Positions 9,742 through 20,570 are shown, counted from the stretch's first letter. The stretch is DNA of 64,000 bases from Aequorivita sp. (GCA_002715485.1 PAZL01000040.1:82507-146506), one strand, 5' to 3'. Notes: generated by a model not told the origin, from the sequence alone. A program made the numbers and translations.

Positions 9742-11013
9742 ATGGCAGTAGACTTACTACTTGGATTGCAGTGGGGCGACGAAGGCAAAGGAAAAATTGT
9801 TGATGTCCTTACAAAAGACTATGATATAATCGCTCGTTTTCAAGGCGGGCCAAACGCAGGCCACACTTTGGAGTTCGACGGACACAAGCACGTGCTTCAC
9901 ACTATCCCGAGTGGAATTTTCCACGAAGGTACTATCAATTTGGTGGGCAACGGCGTTGTGATTGATCCCGTAATTTTTAAAAGAGAGCTGGACAACCTTG
10001 CAAAATTCAATTTAGATATCAAAAAGAGCCTCTTGATTTCGCGAAAGGCACACCTTATCTTACCAACTCACCGTTTGCTTGATGCTGCTTCGGAAGCTTC
10101 AAAAGGAAAAGCAAAAATTGGCTCAACGCTTAAGGGTATTGGTCCCACTTATATGGACAAGACAGGCCGAAACGGAATACGTGTGGGTGACCTGGAAATG
10201 GATAACTGGCAGGAGAAATACCGCGCTTTGGCAGATAAGCACGAAGCGATGATTGATTTTTACAATGTGGATGTACAGTACGATTTAGCAGACCTTGAAG
10301 CAGAATTCTTCAAAGCGGTTGAAGTATTAAAATCCCTTACTTTTATTGATAGTGAGGAGTATTTACACCAAGCGCAACAAAATGGTAAAACTATTCTGGC
10401 AGAAGGTGCACAGGGTTCTTTGCTGGATATAGATTTTGGAACATATCCGTTTGTAACCTCATCAAACACTACAGCTGCAGGAGCTTGTACCGGTTTAGGT
10501 GTTGCTCCCGGAAAAATCAAGGAAGTTTTCGGAATATTTAAAGCCTACACCACCCGAGTGGGCAGCGGCCCCTTCCCTACCGAGCTTTTTGACGAAGCTG
10601 GCGAGATCATGGGGCGTGTGGGCAATGAATTTGGCGCAACCACAGGGCGTCCGCGCCGTTGCGGCTGGTTGGACTTGGTAGCACTTCGCTATGCAGTTCA
10701 AGTGAATGGAGTTACCCAATTGATTATGATGAAAGGCGACGTTTTGAGCGGCTTTGATACCCTTAAAGTATGTACTGCCTATAATTATAAAGGAGAAACA
10801 ATTCAGCATTTTCCATATAATATTGAAGCCGAAAATGTAACTCCCGTTTATACAGAAATGAAAGGCTGGCAGGCAGATTTAACCAAAATGACTGAAGCTT
10901 CACAAATACCTCAAGCCTTGAACGATTATATCGATTTCTTGGAAAAGGAACTGGAAGTTCCAATTAAAATTGTTTCCGTAGGACCAGACAGAAAGCAAAC
11001 TATCCATCGGTAA
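9742..11013 (+). CDS. purA: Adenylosuccinate synthase
   Basis: LLGLQWGDEGKGKIVD, FQGGPNAGHT, GTYPFVTSSNTTAAG. Confidence 0.98.
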   Translation: MAVDLLLGLQWGDEGKGKIVDVLTKDYDIIARFQGGPNAGHTLEFDGHKHVLHTIPSGIFHEGTINLVGNGVVIDPVIFKRELDNLAKFNLDIKKSLLISRKAHLILPTHRLLDAASEASKGKAKIGSTLKGIGPTYMDKTGRNGIRVGDLEMDNWQEKYRALADKHEAMIDFYNVDVQYDLADLEAEFFKAVEVLKSLTFIDSEEYLHQAQQNGKTILAEGAQGSLLDIDFGTYPFVTSSNTTAAGACTGLGVAPGKIKEVFGIFKAYTTRVGSGPFPTELFDEAGEIMGRVGNEFGATTGRPRRCGWLDLVALRYAVQVNGVTQLIMMKGDVLSGFDTLKVCTAYNYKGETIQHFPYNIEAENVTPVYTEMKGWQADLTKMTEASQIPQALNDYIDFLEKELEVPIKIVSVGPDRKQTIHR

Positions 11014-11025
11014 TCAAATTTTCTG

Positions 11026-12816
11026 TTGATATTTTCGTTGCTAATGAAAAATAATTCTTTTTTGAAAATATCATCTTTCATAATTGTAGGTATCTTTTTT
11101 TTCTTCGCAATCCAGCTTTCCGCGCAAGAAAAACAAAAGGTGGATATACAGTCTGGATACCTTGAAATAAGGCCTGAATTTCCCGATGCCGCCATTTACA
11201 CAAAAGACGAAACCGGACAGGTGTATATTGTGCACGAAGGGGTGGAAATGTGGTGCGACCAGGCTTTTGTTTATCTGAAAAATAATTTTGTAAAAGCTTA
11301 CGGCGACGTGCGTATAACACAAGGCGACACCGTTTCAATGAATAGTAAATACGCTGAATACAACGGAAACACACAATTTGCCTTTGCCAGCGGCGATGTG
11401 GTTTTAACCGAACCAAAAACTACCCTACAGACCGACACCCTTTATTTCGACAGAATAAAACAACAGGCCTATTACCGAACAGGCGGAACGGTCCGCGATA
11501 CAGCAAGCGTTTTAACAAGCCGCACAGGCAGGTATTTTGCCGAAAGCAAAAAGTACCAGTTTCTTCAAAATGTAAAAATTGTAAACCCGAAATATACCGT
11601 TAATAGCAACCAACTCGATTTTTATTCAGAAACGGGAGATGCTTACCTCTATGGCCCTTCAACGATTGTAAGTGAAACCAGTACAGTATACTGCGAACGC
11701 GGTTATTACGATACACGTGGCGATACTGGGTATTTCGTAAAAAATTCAAAAGTAGATTATGAAAACAGAACACTTTATGGGGATAGTATCTATTTTGACC
11801 GAAATAAAAGCTTTGCCTCAGCCACAAACAATATTCGGGTGCTGGACACTATGAATAAAAGTGTTATCCGTGGGCATTATGCCGAAGTTTTCCGTGAAAA
11901 AGATTCTGTTTTTATAACAAAAAGAGCCGTAGCAATAACCGTTCGCGATGGTGATTCTATTTATGTACATGCAGATACTTTGCGGGTAACGGGCAAACCA
12001 GCTAATAGAATTGTAAAAGGCTTTTATCGTGCTAGGCTATTTAAACCAGGAAAAGTAGGCGACGATCCCACAAGCGGAAAGTGCGACAGTATTTATGTAA
12101 ATGAAAAAAGAGGGATTACAAAACTCTTGCGAAATCCTGTTTTATGGAGTGGTGAAAACCAAATGATTGGCGACACCATTCACATTCTCTCAGACACAAT
12201 TACAGATAAACTTGACACACTTAAAGTTTTCAACAATGCATTTTTGGTACAAAAAGACAGCTTAGGTTATAATCAAGTTAAGGGTGAACGGCTTATCGGG
12301 TTATTTACGAATAATGAACTGGACACCGTGAATATCAACAAAAATGCGCAGGTAATTTATTATTCCCGAGACGACAATGAAAAATTAGTTGGAATAAATA
12401 ATACGGTCTCCAGCTCCATTCAAATGTATTTGGAAGAGCAGCAGATTACCGGAATCCGGTTTATTAAAAAGGCTGATGGAAAAGTATATCCTCCCTCAAT
12501 GTTGCCTGAAAATGCGAGAATTCTCCCAGGGTTTCAATGGCGGGGCGATGAACGATTGTATTCAGTGGAAGATCTATTCAAAGGAAAACCCGCACCCGTG
12601 CTTCCTAAAATAACCGGAATTCCACTACCTAAGGATGAAGGAGAATTTTTTGAGGATATTCCCGAAGACGAAATTGAACTTCCCGAAGAGTCCAAGCTTT
12701 CTCCGAAAGATTTACAAAACCGGCCAGACGATCCCAAACCCGAAACTTTGGAAAGCGAGGCGAAACGGGATTCCATTCAACAAAAAGTGAACGATTCCAT
12801 TCAACAGGGAAACTAA
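11026..12816 (+). CDS. OstA/LptA-like LPS transport periplasmic protein
   Basis: Repeated beta-strand OstA pattern (FVKAYGDVRITQGDTVSMNSKYAEYNGNTQFAFASGDVVLTEPKTTLQTDTLYFDR); likely start at MKNNSFL, 11044. Confidence 0.85.
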   Translation: MIFSLLMKNNSFLKISSFIIVGIFFFFAIQLSAQEKQKVDIQSGYLEIRPEFPDAAIYTKDETGQVYIVHEGVEMWCDQAFVYLKNNFVKAYGDVRITQGDTVSMNSKYAEYNGNTQFAFASGDVVLTEPKTTLQTDTLYFDRIKQQAYYRTGGTVRDTASVLTSRTGRYFAESKKYQFLQNVKIVNPKYTVNSNQLDFYSETGDAYLYGPSTIVSETSTVYCERGYYDTRGDTGYFVKNSKVDYENRTLYGDSIYFDRNKSFASATNNIRVLDTMNKSVIRGHYAEVFREKDSVFITKRAVAITVRDGDSIYVHADTLRVTGKPANRIVKGFYRARLFKPGKVGDDPTSGKCDSIYVNEKRGITKLLRNPVLWSGENQMIGDTIHILSDTITDKLDTLKVFNNAFLVQKDSLGYNQVKGERLIGLFTNNELDTVNINKNAQVIYYSRDDNEKLVGINNTVSSSIQMYLEEQQITGIRFIKKADGKVYPPSMLPENARILPGFQWRGDERLYSVEDLFKGKPAPVLPKITGIPLPKDEGEFFEDIPEDEIELPEESKLSPKDLQNRPDDPKPETLESEAKRDSIQQKVNDSIQQGN

Positions 12817-14006
12817 TGATAGAAGATTTTTTTAAATACCAAGCGCAAACAACTCCGCATCCGTTAGCGTTGGAAATATCGCATGCCAAAGGAAGTTATA
12901 TTTATGACACTTCTGGTAAAAAACACTTGGATTTTGTGGCGGGAGTTTCTGCATGCACCCTTGGGCATTGCCATCCGCGCGTGGTTTCCGCAATAAAAGA
13001 TCAGGTTGAGAAATATTTGCACGTAATGGTTTATGGCGAATATATTCAAGAAACTGCTGTGGAACTTGCAAAATTGCTTGCTGAACATCTTCCAAAAAAT
13101 TTAAACACAACCTATTTGGTGAACAGCGGCACGGAAGCCATTGAAGGCGCCTTAAAACTCGCCCGCCGCGCAAAAGGGAGAACACAAATTCTTTATGCAA
13201 ACCACGCATACCATGGCAACACCATGGGCTCCATGAGCGTGATGGGCTACGAGGAAAGAAAGAATGCTTTCAAACCTTTGATGCCGGATTGCTTTCCTGT
13301 GAATTTCAATAATGAAGCAGATCTTCAAAAAATAACTTCGGAAACCGCTGCAATTATTCTGGAAACAATTCAAGGTGGCGCAGGCTTTATTCAGCCCGTA
13401 AATGATTATTTAAAAAAAGTGCGTCAACGTTGTGATGAAACTGGAACGCTATTAATTTTAGACGAAATACAACCTGGTTTTGGAAGGACTGGTAAACTTT
13501 TCGCATTTGAACATTTCGGCATTGTACCAGATATTTTGGTAATGGGAAAAGGTATGGGCGGCGGAATGCCTATCGGGGCTTTTACTGCTTCCCACGAAGT
13601 TATGGCGCTGCTTCAGGACAACCCAAAGCTTGGACATATTACCACTTTTGGCGGAAATCCAGTGATTGCGGCTGCCGCTTTGGCAACATTACAGGAATTG
13701 ACGGAAACAGATCTTATTGAACAAACACTTCAGAAGGAAAAACTTTTCAGAAAATTACTAGAACATCCACTAATAAAGGAAGTACGCGGTCGGGGACTGA
13801 TGCTTGCCGCAATGGTGGAAACCCCAGAAATTGCTACCGAAGTAATCCTAGCCTGCAAAGAATTGGGACTGGTACTTTTTTGGCTGCTTTTTGAAGATCG
13901 GGCCATCCGTATTACGCCTCCGCTCACAATAAGCAATGACGAAATTGCAGAAGGATGCAAATTGATTCAAATGGCATTAAATCGAGTCAAATCAAGTCAA
14001 AACTAA
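12816..14006 (+). CDS. Class-III PLP-dependent aminotransferase (acetylornithine/4-aminobutyrate type)
   Basis: VNSGTEAIEGALKLAR, LILDEIQPGFGRTGKLFAFEHF, GKGMGGGMPIGAF. Confidence 0.93.
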   Translation: MIEDFFKYQAQTTPHPLALEISHAKGSYIYDTSGKKHLDFVAGVSACTLGHCHPRVVSAIKDQVEKYLHVMVYGEYIQETAVELAKLLAEHLPKNLNTTYLVNSGTEAIEGALKLARRAKGRTQILYANHAYHGNTMGSMSVMGYEERKNAFKPLMPDCFPVNFNNEADLQKITSETAAIILETIQGGAGFIQPVNDYLKKVRQRCDETGTLLILDEIQPGFGRTGKLFAFEHFGIVPDILVMGKGMGGGMPIGAFTASHEVMALLQDNPKLGHITTFGGNPVIAAAALATLQELTETDLIEQTLQKEKLFRKLLEHPLIKEVRGRGLMLAAMVETPEIATEVILACKELGLVLFWLLFEDRAIRITPPLTISNDEIAEGCKLIQMALNRVKSSQN

Positions 14007-14144
14007 TCAATTTGCACCAACCCCTTTATTTATAGGGTTTTATGCATTATCTTTCTGTTGATAAGTTCGTTAACAATAAACACGGCATAACTATTGAACT
14101 TGTCATTACATTATTATCTTTAAAATAGAAGAAACCGTTAAACC

Positions 14145-15551
14145 GTGCGTATGCAATTAAGTTCAAACGAGCATAACAACTTCTCGCTGGAAAGATTCGA
14201 ATCTATGCTGAAAACCAACAGCGTTTTATTTTTCGACTCAGAGGAATTTGAAGAGATAGTGCACCACTACCTTGAAAACGGAAAGATTGCACTTGCCAAG
14301 AAAGCGACTAAGCTGGGACTGGAACAACATCCTTCCTCTACAAACCTGAAACTTTTCCAAATAGAAATGTACATTTTTGAAAACCAACTGGACATCGCCG
14401 ATGAACTTTTGGATGAACTGTACCAATTGGAACAAAGCAACGAGGAAATTTATATTCAAAAAGCAAATATTTTCTCTCGTCGCGATATGCACAAAGAGGC
14501 AATCTCACTTTTGGAAAAGGCATTAGAAATAACCGCCGATGAGGCCGATGTGCTTTCATTGCTGGGAATGGAGTATTTATTTCTTGAAGATTATGAAAAT
14601 GCCAAACATTACTTTATGAGATGTCTGGAAGAGGATGAAGAAGATTATTCCGCACTTTACAATATCATATACTGCTTTGAATATTTGGATGAATACGAAG
14701 CAGCAATTGATTATTTGAACGATTTTCTGAACAAAAACCCCTATTGCGAAGTTGCTTGGCACCAAGTGGGAAAACAGTATTATGAACTTAAAGATTACAA
14801 AAAGGCACTTGCTGCCTTTGACTTCGCAATAATAAGCGATGACCGCTTTATTGGCGCATATCTTGAAAAAGGAAAGGTACTGGAAAAACTAAAAAAATAC
14901 GAGGAAGCAATCGAAAGCTACTCCATAACCTTAGGGTTGGACGATCCAACTTCTTATGCATTATTGCGAATAGGAAAATGTTACGAAAAGCTTGGCAACG
15001 CCGAAATGGCAATCCAATTTTACACAAAGTGTGTGGAAGAGGATTCTTTACTCGACAAAGGTTGGATAGCTATCACAGATTTCTACACAAAAAGCAAGCA
15101 ATTTCAGAAAGCCCTTTATTATATAGAAAAAGCTATCAATATTGACAGCGAAAATGTGCTCTACTGGAAGCGTTACGCAAAAATAAATAATAAGCTAAAC
15201 CATTTTGAGGAAGCAGAGGTAGGTTTCCGAAAAGCTTTGGAATTGGGCAATTACGAAATTGAATCTTGGTTGACTCGCGGTGACATTCTAATCAATCTTG
15301 GTGAATTTGAGGCTGCAATAAACAACTTCAACCAAGCTTTGGAATTTTATCCTGAGCATGCTGAGATAGAGTACCGTCTTTCGGGCTTATATTTCACACA
15401 AAGCGAAAATGACAAAGGCACATTTCACCTTAAAAACGCACTAAAATCTGAACCTGAGTATTTGATGATAATTGAAGAACTTTTTCCACAGGTTTACCAA
15501 ATGGAAACTGTTAAGGAAATAATCAAGCAACTCAAAAATCCTTCGCTTTAA
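14145..15551 (+). CDS. Tetratricopeptide repeat protein
   Basis: Successive TPR motifs across the protein. Confidence 0.9.
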   Translation: MRMQLSSNEHNNFSLERFESMLKTNSVLFFDSEEFEEIVHHYLENGKIALAKKATKLGLEQHPSSTNLKLFQIEMYIFENQLDIADELLDELYQLEQSNEEIYIQKANIFSRRDMHKEAISLLEKALEITADEADVLSLLGMEYLFLEDYENAKHYFMRCLEEDEEDYSALYNIIYCFEYLDEYEAAIDYLNDFLNKNPYCEVAWHQVGKQYYELKDYKKALAAFDFAIISDDRFIGAYLEKGKVLEKLKKYEEAIESYSITLGLDDPTSYALLRIGKCYEKLGNAEMAIQFYTKCVEEDSLLDKGWIAITDFYTKSKQFQKALYYIEKAINIDSENVLYWKRYAKINNKLNHFEEAEVGFRKALELGNYEIESWLTRGDILINLGEFEAAINNFNQALEFYPEHAEIEYRLSGLYFTQSENDKGTFHLKNALKSEPEYLMIIEELFPQVYQMETVKEIIKQLKNPSL

Positions 15552-15586
15552 TTTCTGTATTTTTGGGGTTTTAGCAAAATAGACCT

Positions 15587-16576
15587 ATGCCTCAAAGAAA
15601 TTTTCTTCAATATCTAACGGTAACTGCAAAAGGCCTCGCCATGGGCGCTGCCGATGTTGTGCCAGGTGTATCGGGCGGAACGATCGCCTTCATTTCTGGA
15701 ATTTATGAGGAATTGATAGAAACCATCCACAATTTGGATTTTGGCTTTTTCAAAATTTGGAAAAAGGAAGGTTTTTTTAAAGCTTGGAGACACTACAACC
15801 TTGGTTTTCTCTTAGCATTATTTTCAGGTATTTTCATTAGTATTATTTCATTGGCAAAATTGATTACTTGGCTTTTGGATGTGTATCCTATTATGGTCTG
15901 GTCATTCTTTTTCGGTTTGGTGATTGCTAGCATCGTGTATGTGGGGAAACAAATTACCAATTGGCGACTGGCAGTAATCGTAGCAATGATTATAGCTTCG
16001 GTGGCGTCCTATTTAATAACCATCGCAGACCCCGTAGGCTCTCCAGATAGCACGTGGTTTCTCTTCTTTGCTGGCTTTATTGCAATTATTGCAATGATTC
16101 TTCCTGGTATTTCGGGCGCATTTATTCTTTTGCTTCTTGGGGCATATACAACAGTAATTGGTATTGTAACACAATTGGGAGAAGGGATCACAACTTTAAA
16201 CAGCTCCCTAGTTCTGGGCGCCTTAGGTAAACTTTTAATTTTTGCCATTGGTGCTGTTATTGGTTTAAAGGTTTTTTCCAGAGCATTAAACTGGATGTTT
16301 AAACACCACAAAAATTTAATACTTGCTGTGCTTACAGGTTTTATGGTTGGCGCTCTAAATAAGATTTGGCCTTGGAAGGAAGTCTTGCAGTACAGAATGA
16401 ATCATGCCGGGGAACAAGTTCCTTTTATTGAAAGAAGCATACTCCCACAAAATTATGACGGCAATCCAGAGATTTTGTATGCAATCCTTTTTGCAATCAT
16501 TGGTTTTTTGACAATCTTTTTGTTGGAAAGAGTTGCAGTTAAGAAAGTAGCTATAGACGATGGCAAATCCAATTAA
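15587..16576 (+). CDS. DUF368 family membrane protein (PopT-like, undecaprenyl-phosphate transport family)
   Basis: MGAADVVPGVSGGTIAFISGIYEE and ILPGISGAFILLLLGAY signatures. Confidence 0.9.
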   Translation: MPQRNFLQYLTVTAKGLAMGAADVVPGVSGGTIAFISGIYEELIETIHNLDFGFFKIWKKEGFFKAWRHYNLGFLLALFSGIFISIISLAKLITWLLDVYPIMVWSFFFGLVIASIVYVGKQITNWRLAVIVAMIIASVASYLITIADPVGSPDSTWFLFFAGFIAIIAMILPGISGAFILLLLGAYTTVIGIVTQLGEGITTLNSSLVLGALGKLLIFAIGAVIGLKVFSRALNWMFKHHKNLILAVLTGFMVGALNKIWPWKEVLQYRMNHAGEQVPFIERSILPQNYDGNPEILYAILFAIIGFLTIFLLERVAVKKVAIDDGKSN

Positions 16577-16607
16577 TTTAATAACTCAGTAAAACAATTT
16601 CAAAAAA

Positions 16608-17630
16608 GTGTACGAAAATCGCTCCTTTTCCGATAAAACCTGGCTGGTCTTAAAAGGATTAGGGATGGGTGCTGCCAACAAGGTGCCTGGCGTTTCTGGG
16701 GGCGTTGTAGCCTTTGTTGCGGGTTTTTACGAAGAATTTATTTATTCCCTTCAAAAAGTAAACAGAAAAGCGTTCAAGCTTTTAATTAATGGGCGTTTCA
16801 AAAGTTTTTATCAATATACAAACGGGCAGTTTTTAAGCCTATTGATTCTGGGAATGGTCATTAGTTATTTCAGCGTTTCCAAGCTTTTGGATTATTTGAT
16901 TGAACATTACGAACTTTTTGTTTGGAGTGCTTTTTTCGGAATGATTATCGGTTCCATCTATTTTATTGCAAAAGATTTTGGAGATTGGAACCGTAAATAT
17001 GTTGGCTATTTGCTCTGCGGGGTTGCGGCAGGAGTGGCCATTAGTTTTTTGGAACCCGCTAAAGAAAATAGCAACTTGTTATTTGTATTTTTCTGCGGAA
17101 TTATAAGCGTATCGGGGATGACTTTGCCTGGACTTTCGGGCTCGTTCATACTAATGCTTTTGGGTAATTACGTTCTGCTTTTAGTAGATTCTGTAAACTC
17201 ACTTTTTGATACATTTGCTGATGTCTTTCAGGGAGATTTCAGTTGGATTTATGACGCAGAGCGTATAGAGCTTTTAAAGGTTCTAGCTGTTTTTTCGTTA
17301 GGCTCTTTGGTGGGCTTGGTCTCGCTGTCCCATCTTTTGGCATACGTTTTAAAAAGATTCAAAAAAGCAACCTATGCCGTGATAATTGGTTTTATTGCCG
17401 GTTCGCTGGGCGTGGTCTGGCCTTGGAAAGAAAAAAAATATGAATTGGATGCCCTGGGCCAAATTCAATTTGATGCCAACGGCAGAGAAATCATACGAGG
17501 TTACAATCGATTTTTTCCTTCCGAAATGAACTCTGAAACTATACTTGCAATTGTATTTATATTAATAGGAATCGGTATTGTGCTTAGCTTAGACTGGTAT
17601 GATAACCACAAAAAAAAGCACCGTGTCTAA
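16608..17630 (+). CDS. DUF368 family membrane protein, second paralogue (GTG start)
   Basis: MGAANKVPGVSGGVVAFVAGFYEE and TLPGLSGSFILMLLGNY signatures. Confidence 0.9.
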   Translation: MYENRSFSDKTWLVLKGLGMGAANKVPGVSGGVVAFVAGFYEEFIYSLQKVNRKAFKLLINGRFKSFYQYTNGQFLSLLILGMVISYFSVSKLLDYLIEHYELFVWSAFFGMIIGSIYFIAKDFGDWNRKYVGYLLCGVAAGVAISFLEPAKENSNLLFVFFCGIISVSGMTLPGLSGSFILMLLGNYVLLLVDSVNSLFDTFADVFQGDFSWIYDAERIELLKVLAVFSLGSLVGLVSLSHLLAYVLKRFKKATYAVIIGFIAGSLGVVWPWKEKKYELDALGQIQFDANGREIIRGYNRFFPSEMNSETILAIVFILIGIGIVLSLDWYDNHKKKHRV

Positions 17631-18354
17631 ATTTGGGTTGATAGGTAAAGACATTGATTATTCCTTTTCAAAAAAATTCTTTTCAGAAAAATTTGAAAAA
17701 GAGAACCTACAGCATACTTATGAAAATTTTGACATTTCCTACATCAAAAAATTTCCGGATATAATTAACACCACACCTGATATAAAAGGGCTAAACGTTA
17801 CTATACCCTATAAAGAAAAAGTTATTCCATTTCTTGATAATTTAGACCTCGACGCCGAAAAGATCGGGGCGGTAAACACTATTAAAATTTCTGGGAACGG
17901 AAAACTTACTGGCTACAATACGGACCATTTGGGTTTTCAAAAATCGCTGGAAAAGTTTTTACCACTTCAAAAAAAAACGGCCCTAATCTTGGGCACGGGA
18001 GGAGCTTCCAAAGCAGTAGCATATGCCCTGCAAAACTTAAGCTTTGACTTTAAATTTGTAAGTCGAAAAAAAGGAACCCATACCTTAAACTATTCTTCTT
18101 TAGATAAATTAGCTATTGAAAATAACTTGCTAATAATAAATACAACACCTTTGGGCACCTATCCAAATATTGCTGATTGCCCACCCCTTCCCTATCAATT
18201 TCTTACGGAAAATCATTTGCTTTTTGACTTAATCTACAATCCCGCCGAGAGCGAATTCCTGAAACGCGGAAAATATCATGGAGCCCAAACCACTAATGGA
18301 CTAAAAATGTTGGTACTACAGGCCGAAGCGTCCTGGGCAATCTGGAATTCATAA
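17599..18354 (+). CDS. aroE: Shikimate 5-dehydrogenase
   Basis: FGLIGKDIDYSFSKKFF, LNVTIPYKE, LGTGGASKAVAYAL. Confidence 0.95.
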   Translation: MITTKKSTVSKFGLIGKDIDYSFSKKFFSEKFEKENLQHTYENFDISYIKKFPDIINTTPDIKGLNVTIPYKEKVIPFLDNLDLDAEKIGAVNTIKISGNGKLTGYNTDHLGFQKSLEKFLPLQKKTALILGTGGASKAVAYALQNLSFDFKFVSRKKGTHTLNYSSLDKLAIENNLLIINTTPLGTYPNIADCPPLPYQFLTENHLLFDLIYNPAESEFLKRGKYHGAQTTNGLKMLVLQAEASWAIWNS

Positions 18355-18446
18355 ATTTCATATAAAAAGGTTCAAAAAAGCGCTGTGTTCTTTGCCAATT
18401 GCACAGTTGTTAGTATCTTGACCCTCTAAGAATATGAACCTAAACA

Positions 18447-20567
18447 TTGAAACAAATGTCTGACGAGAAATTGCCTCAGGAAGAAAACGAAAAGAAAATT
18501 CCAGCTATTGAATCTGCGGAAGAAACTAATGCTGAATCCATAAGCGAACAAGACTCAGCAAATGAGGAAGCATCTACAACTGAAGCTGAAGAAGTTCCTG
18601 TGGAGAATAGCGCATCCAAGGAAACTCCGGAAAACAAATCACTGGAAAATGAAAAAGCTGAGCAAGAAGATATTGTCGAAGATGCGATGGTTGCAGAAAA
18701 AGATGCCGTAAAGGAAAAAGAAACAAACGAAACAACTGCCTCTGAAAAGATTGTAACTTCCCAAGATGATGAAAACGAAGAAGAAGATGAAGAAGAAGTA
18801 GCTTCCTCTGAAGAGGAAGAGGAGGATGAAGACCATGAAGAAAAAGCCCAAAAGGATTACAGCACACTTTCAGAAAAGGAATTGGTCGCTGAACTTGACA
18901 AGCTTTTAAAGACAAAAAAAATACAGGAATTAAAGCACGATGTTGAGGAAATTCGCTCTGAGTTCAACAGTAAATTCAATGAAGAACTAGAGCACAAAAA
19001 GGAGGAATTTCTCGCCGATGGCGGAAATATTATCGACTTCCACTATACTACTCCCCTAAAAAAAGAATTTAATTCACTTTATTTTGATTATAAGGAAAAG
19101 CGCAACAAGCACTATAAAAATCTTAAAAAAGACCTGCAATCAAACTTGGACAAGCGCTGGGAATTGATAGAAGAGCTTAAAGGTCTTTTGGGGGCAGAAG
19201 AAAATATAAATACTACATATAAACACTTTAAGGAAATTCAAGAAAAATGGCACGTTGCTGGCGCAATTCCGCGCGATAAGTACAATACCGTTTGGAATAC
19301 CTATCACCACCATGTGGAGAATTTTTATGATTTTCTACACTTAAACCGTGAATTCCGTGATCTGGATTTTAAGCACAATCTTGACGCCAAGCTTAAATTG
19401 ATTACCCGTGCCGAAGAGCTTGCTCAGGAAGAAGACATCAACAAAGCTTTCCGAGAATTACAGATGCTTCACAAAATGTGGAAAGAAGATGTGGGGCCTG
19501 TTGCCAAGGAATATCGTGATGAAGTTTGGGATAAATTCAGCGAGGCCACAAAAGTAATCCACGACAAGCGCCAAGCCCAATTGGCTGAAATGGAAAAAGA
19601 TTTTGAGACCAATCTTGAAAAGAAAAAAGAAATAATTGAAGATATAAAGAAAGCCACCGAAGAGGCTAAACCAAGCCACCAAGGTTGGCAAAATGCCATA
19701 AAGAAAGTACAGGAACTTCGCGATGCTTTTTTCAATACCGGAAGAGTACCGCGTTCGAACAACAAAGAGACCTGGAAGGCTTTCAAAGACGTAACAGGCA
19801 ATTTTAATCATCAAAAAAACAGCTTTTATAAAAATCAGAAAAAAGAGCAATATACCAATCTGGAGAAAAAACGCGAGCTCATAAAAATTGCTGAAGAGAA
19901 TAAGGACAGTGAAGATTTTGATGCTACAACCTCTTTGATGAAAAAAATCCAAAACGATTGGAAAAATATTGGTCATGTACCAAGAAAAGACAGTGACAAA
20001 ATCTGGAAACAGTTCAAAAAAGCATGCAACCATTATTTCGACAGGCTTCATGCACAGAAAAACGAGGCCAATAAAGAGGAAATGGAGCATTTTGAAGCCA
20101 AGCAAGAAATGTTGGAAAAACTTTCTTCATTTGAATTGAGCGGCGACCATAAAGCTGATGTAAAAGCCATAAAAGAACAGATTAGTGCTTGGAAAGAAAT
20201 TGGGCGCGTGCCCTATAACAAACGTAACATTGAGCAGAAATTCAATAAAACTTTGGACGGTCTTTTTAGCAAACTAGATTTAGGCAAAAAAGAAACCGAA
20301 CTTATCAAATTTGATAATAAATTGAACACGCTTGTAAATCGTGAAGACGAGCGTAAACTACAAAATGAGCATTTCTTTATTTCAAAAAAGATAGATGAAA
20401 CCAAAGATGAAATTCGCCAATTGGAAAACAATTTAGGCTTTTTCCATCACGTTGATGAAAACAATCCATTGGTAAAGGAGGTTCACAAAAACATTGCACG
20501 CCATAAAGAGCAACTTGAAGTTTGGAAGGCGAAACTTTCAAAAATTAAAGAAGTTAGAGAAGATTAA
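18447..20567 (+). CDS. DUF349 repeat protein with acidic N-terminal region
   Basis: Multiple DUF349 repeats (W..iG.vPr....W..F), Glu-rich N-terminus. Confidence 0.93.
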   Translation: MKQMSDEKLPQEENEKKIPAIESAEETNAESISEQDSANEEASTTEAEEVPVENSASKETPENKSLENEKAEQEDIVEDAMVAEKDAVKEKETNETTASEKIVTSQDDENEEEDEEEVASSEEEEEDEDHEEKAQKDYSTLSEKELVAELDKLLKTKKIQELKHDVEEIRSEFNSKFNEELEHKKEEFLADGGNIIDFHYTTPLKKEFNSLYFDYKEKRNKHYKNLKKDLQSNLDKRWELIEELKGLLGAEENINTTYKHFKEIQEKWHVAGAIPRDKYNTVWNTYHHHVENFYDFLHLNREFRDLDFKHNLDAKLKLITRAEELAQEEDINKAFRELQMLHKMWKEDVGPVAKEYRDEVWDKFSEATKVIHDKRQAQLAEMEKDFETNLEKKKEIIEDIKKATEEAKPSHQGWQNAIKKVQELRDAFFNTGRVPRSNNKETWKAFKDVTGNFNHQKNSFYKNQKKEQYTNLEKKRELIKIAEENKDSEDFDATTSLMKKIQNDWKNIGHVPRKDSDKIWKQFKKACNHYFDRLHAQKNEANKEEMEHFEAKQEMLEKLSSFELSGDHKADVKAIKEQISAWKEIGRVPYNKRNIEQKFNKTLDGLFSKLDLGKKETELIKFDNKLNTLVNREDERKLQNEHFFISKKIDETKDEIRQLENNLGFFHHVDENNPLVKEVHKNIARHKEQLEVWKAKLSKIKEVRED

Positions 20568-20570
20568 CTA

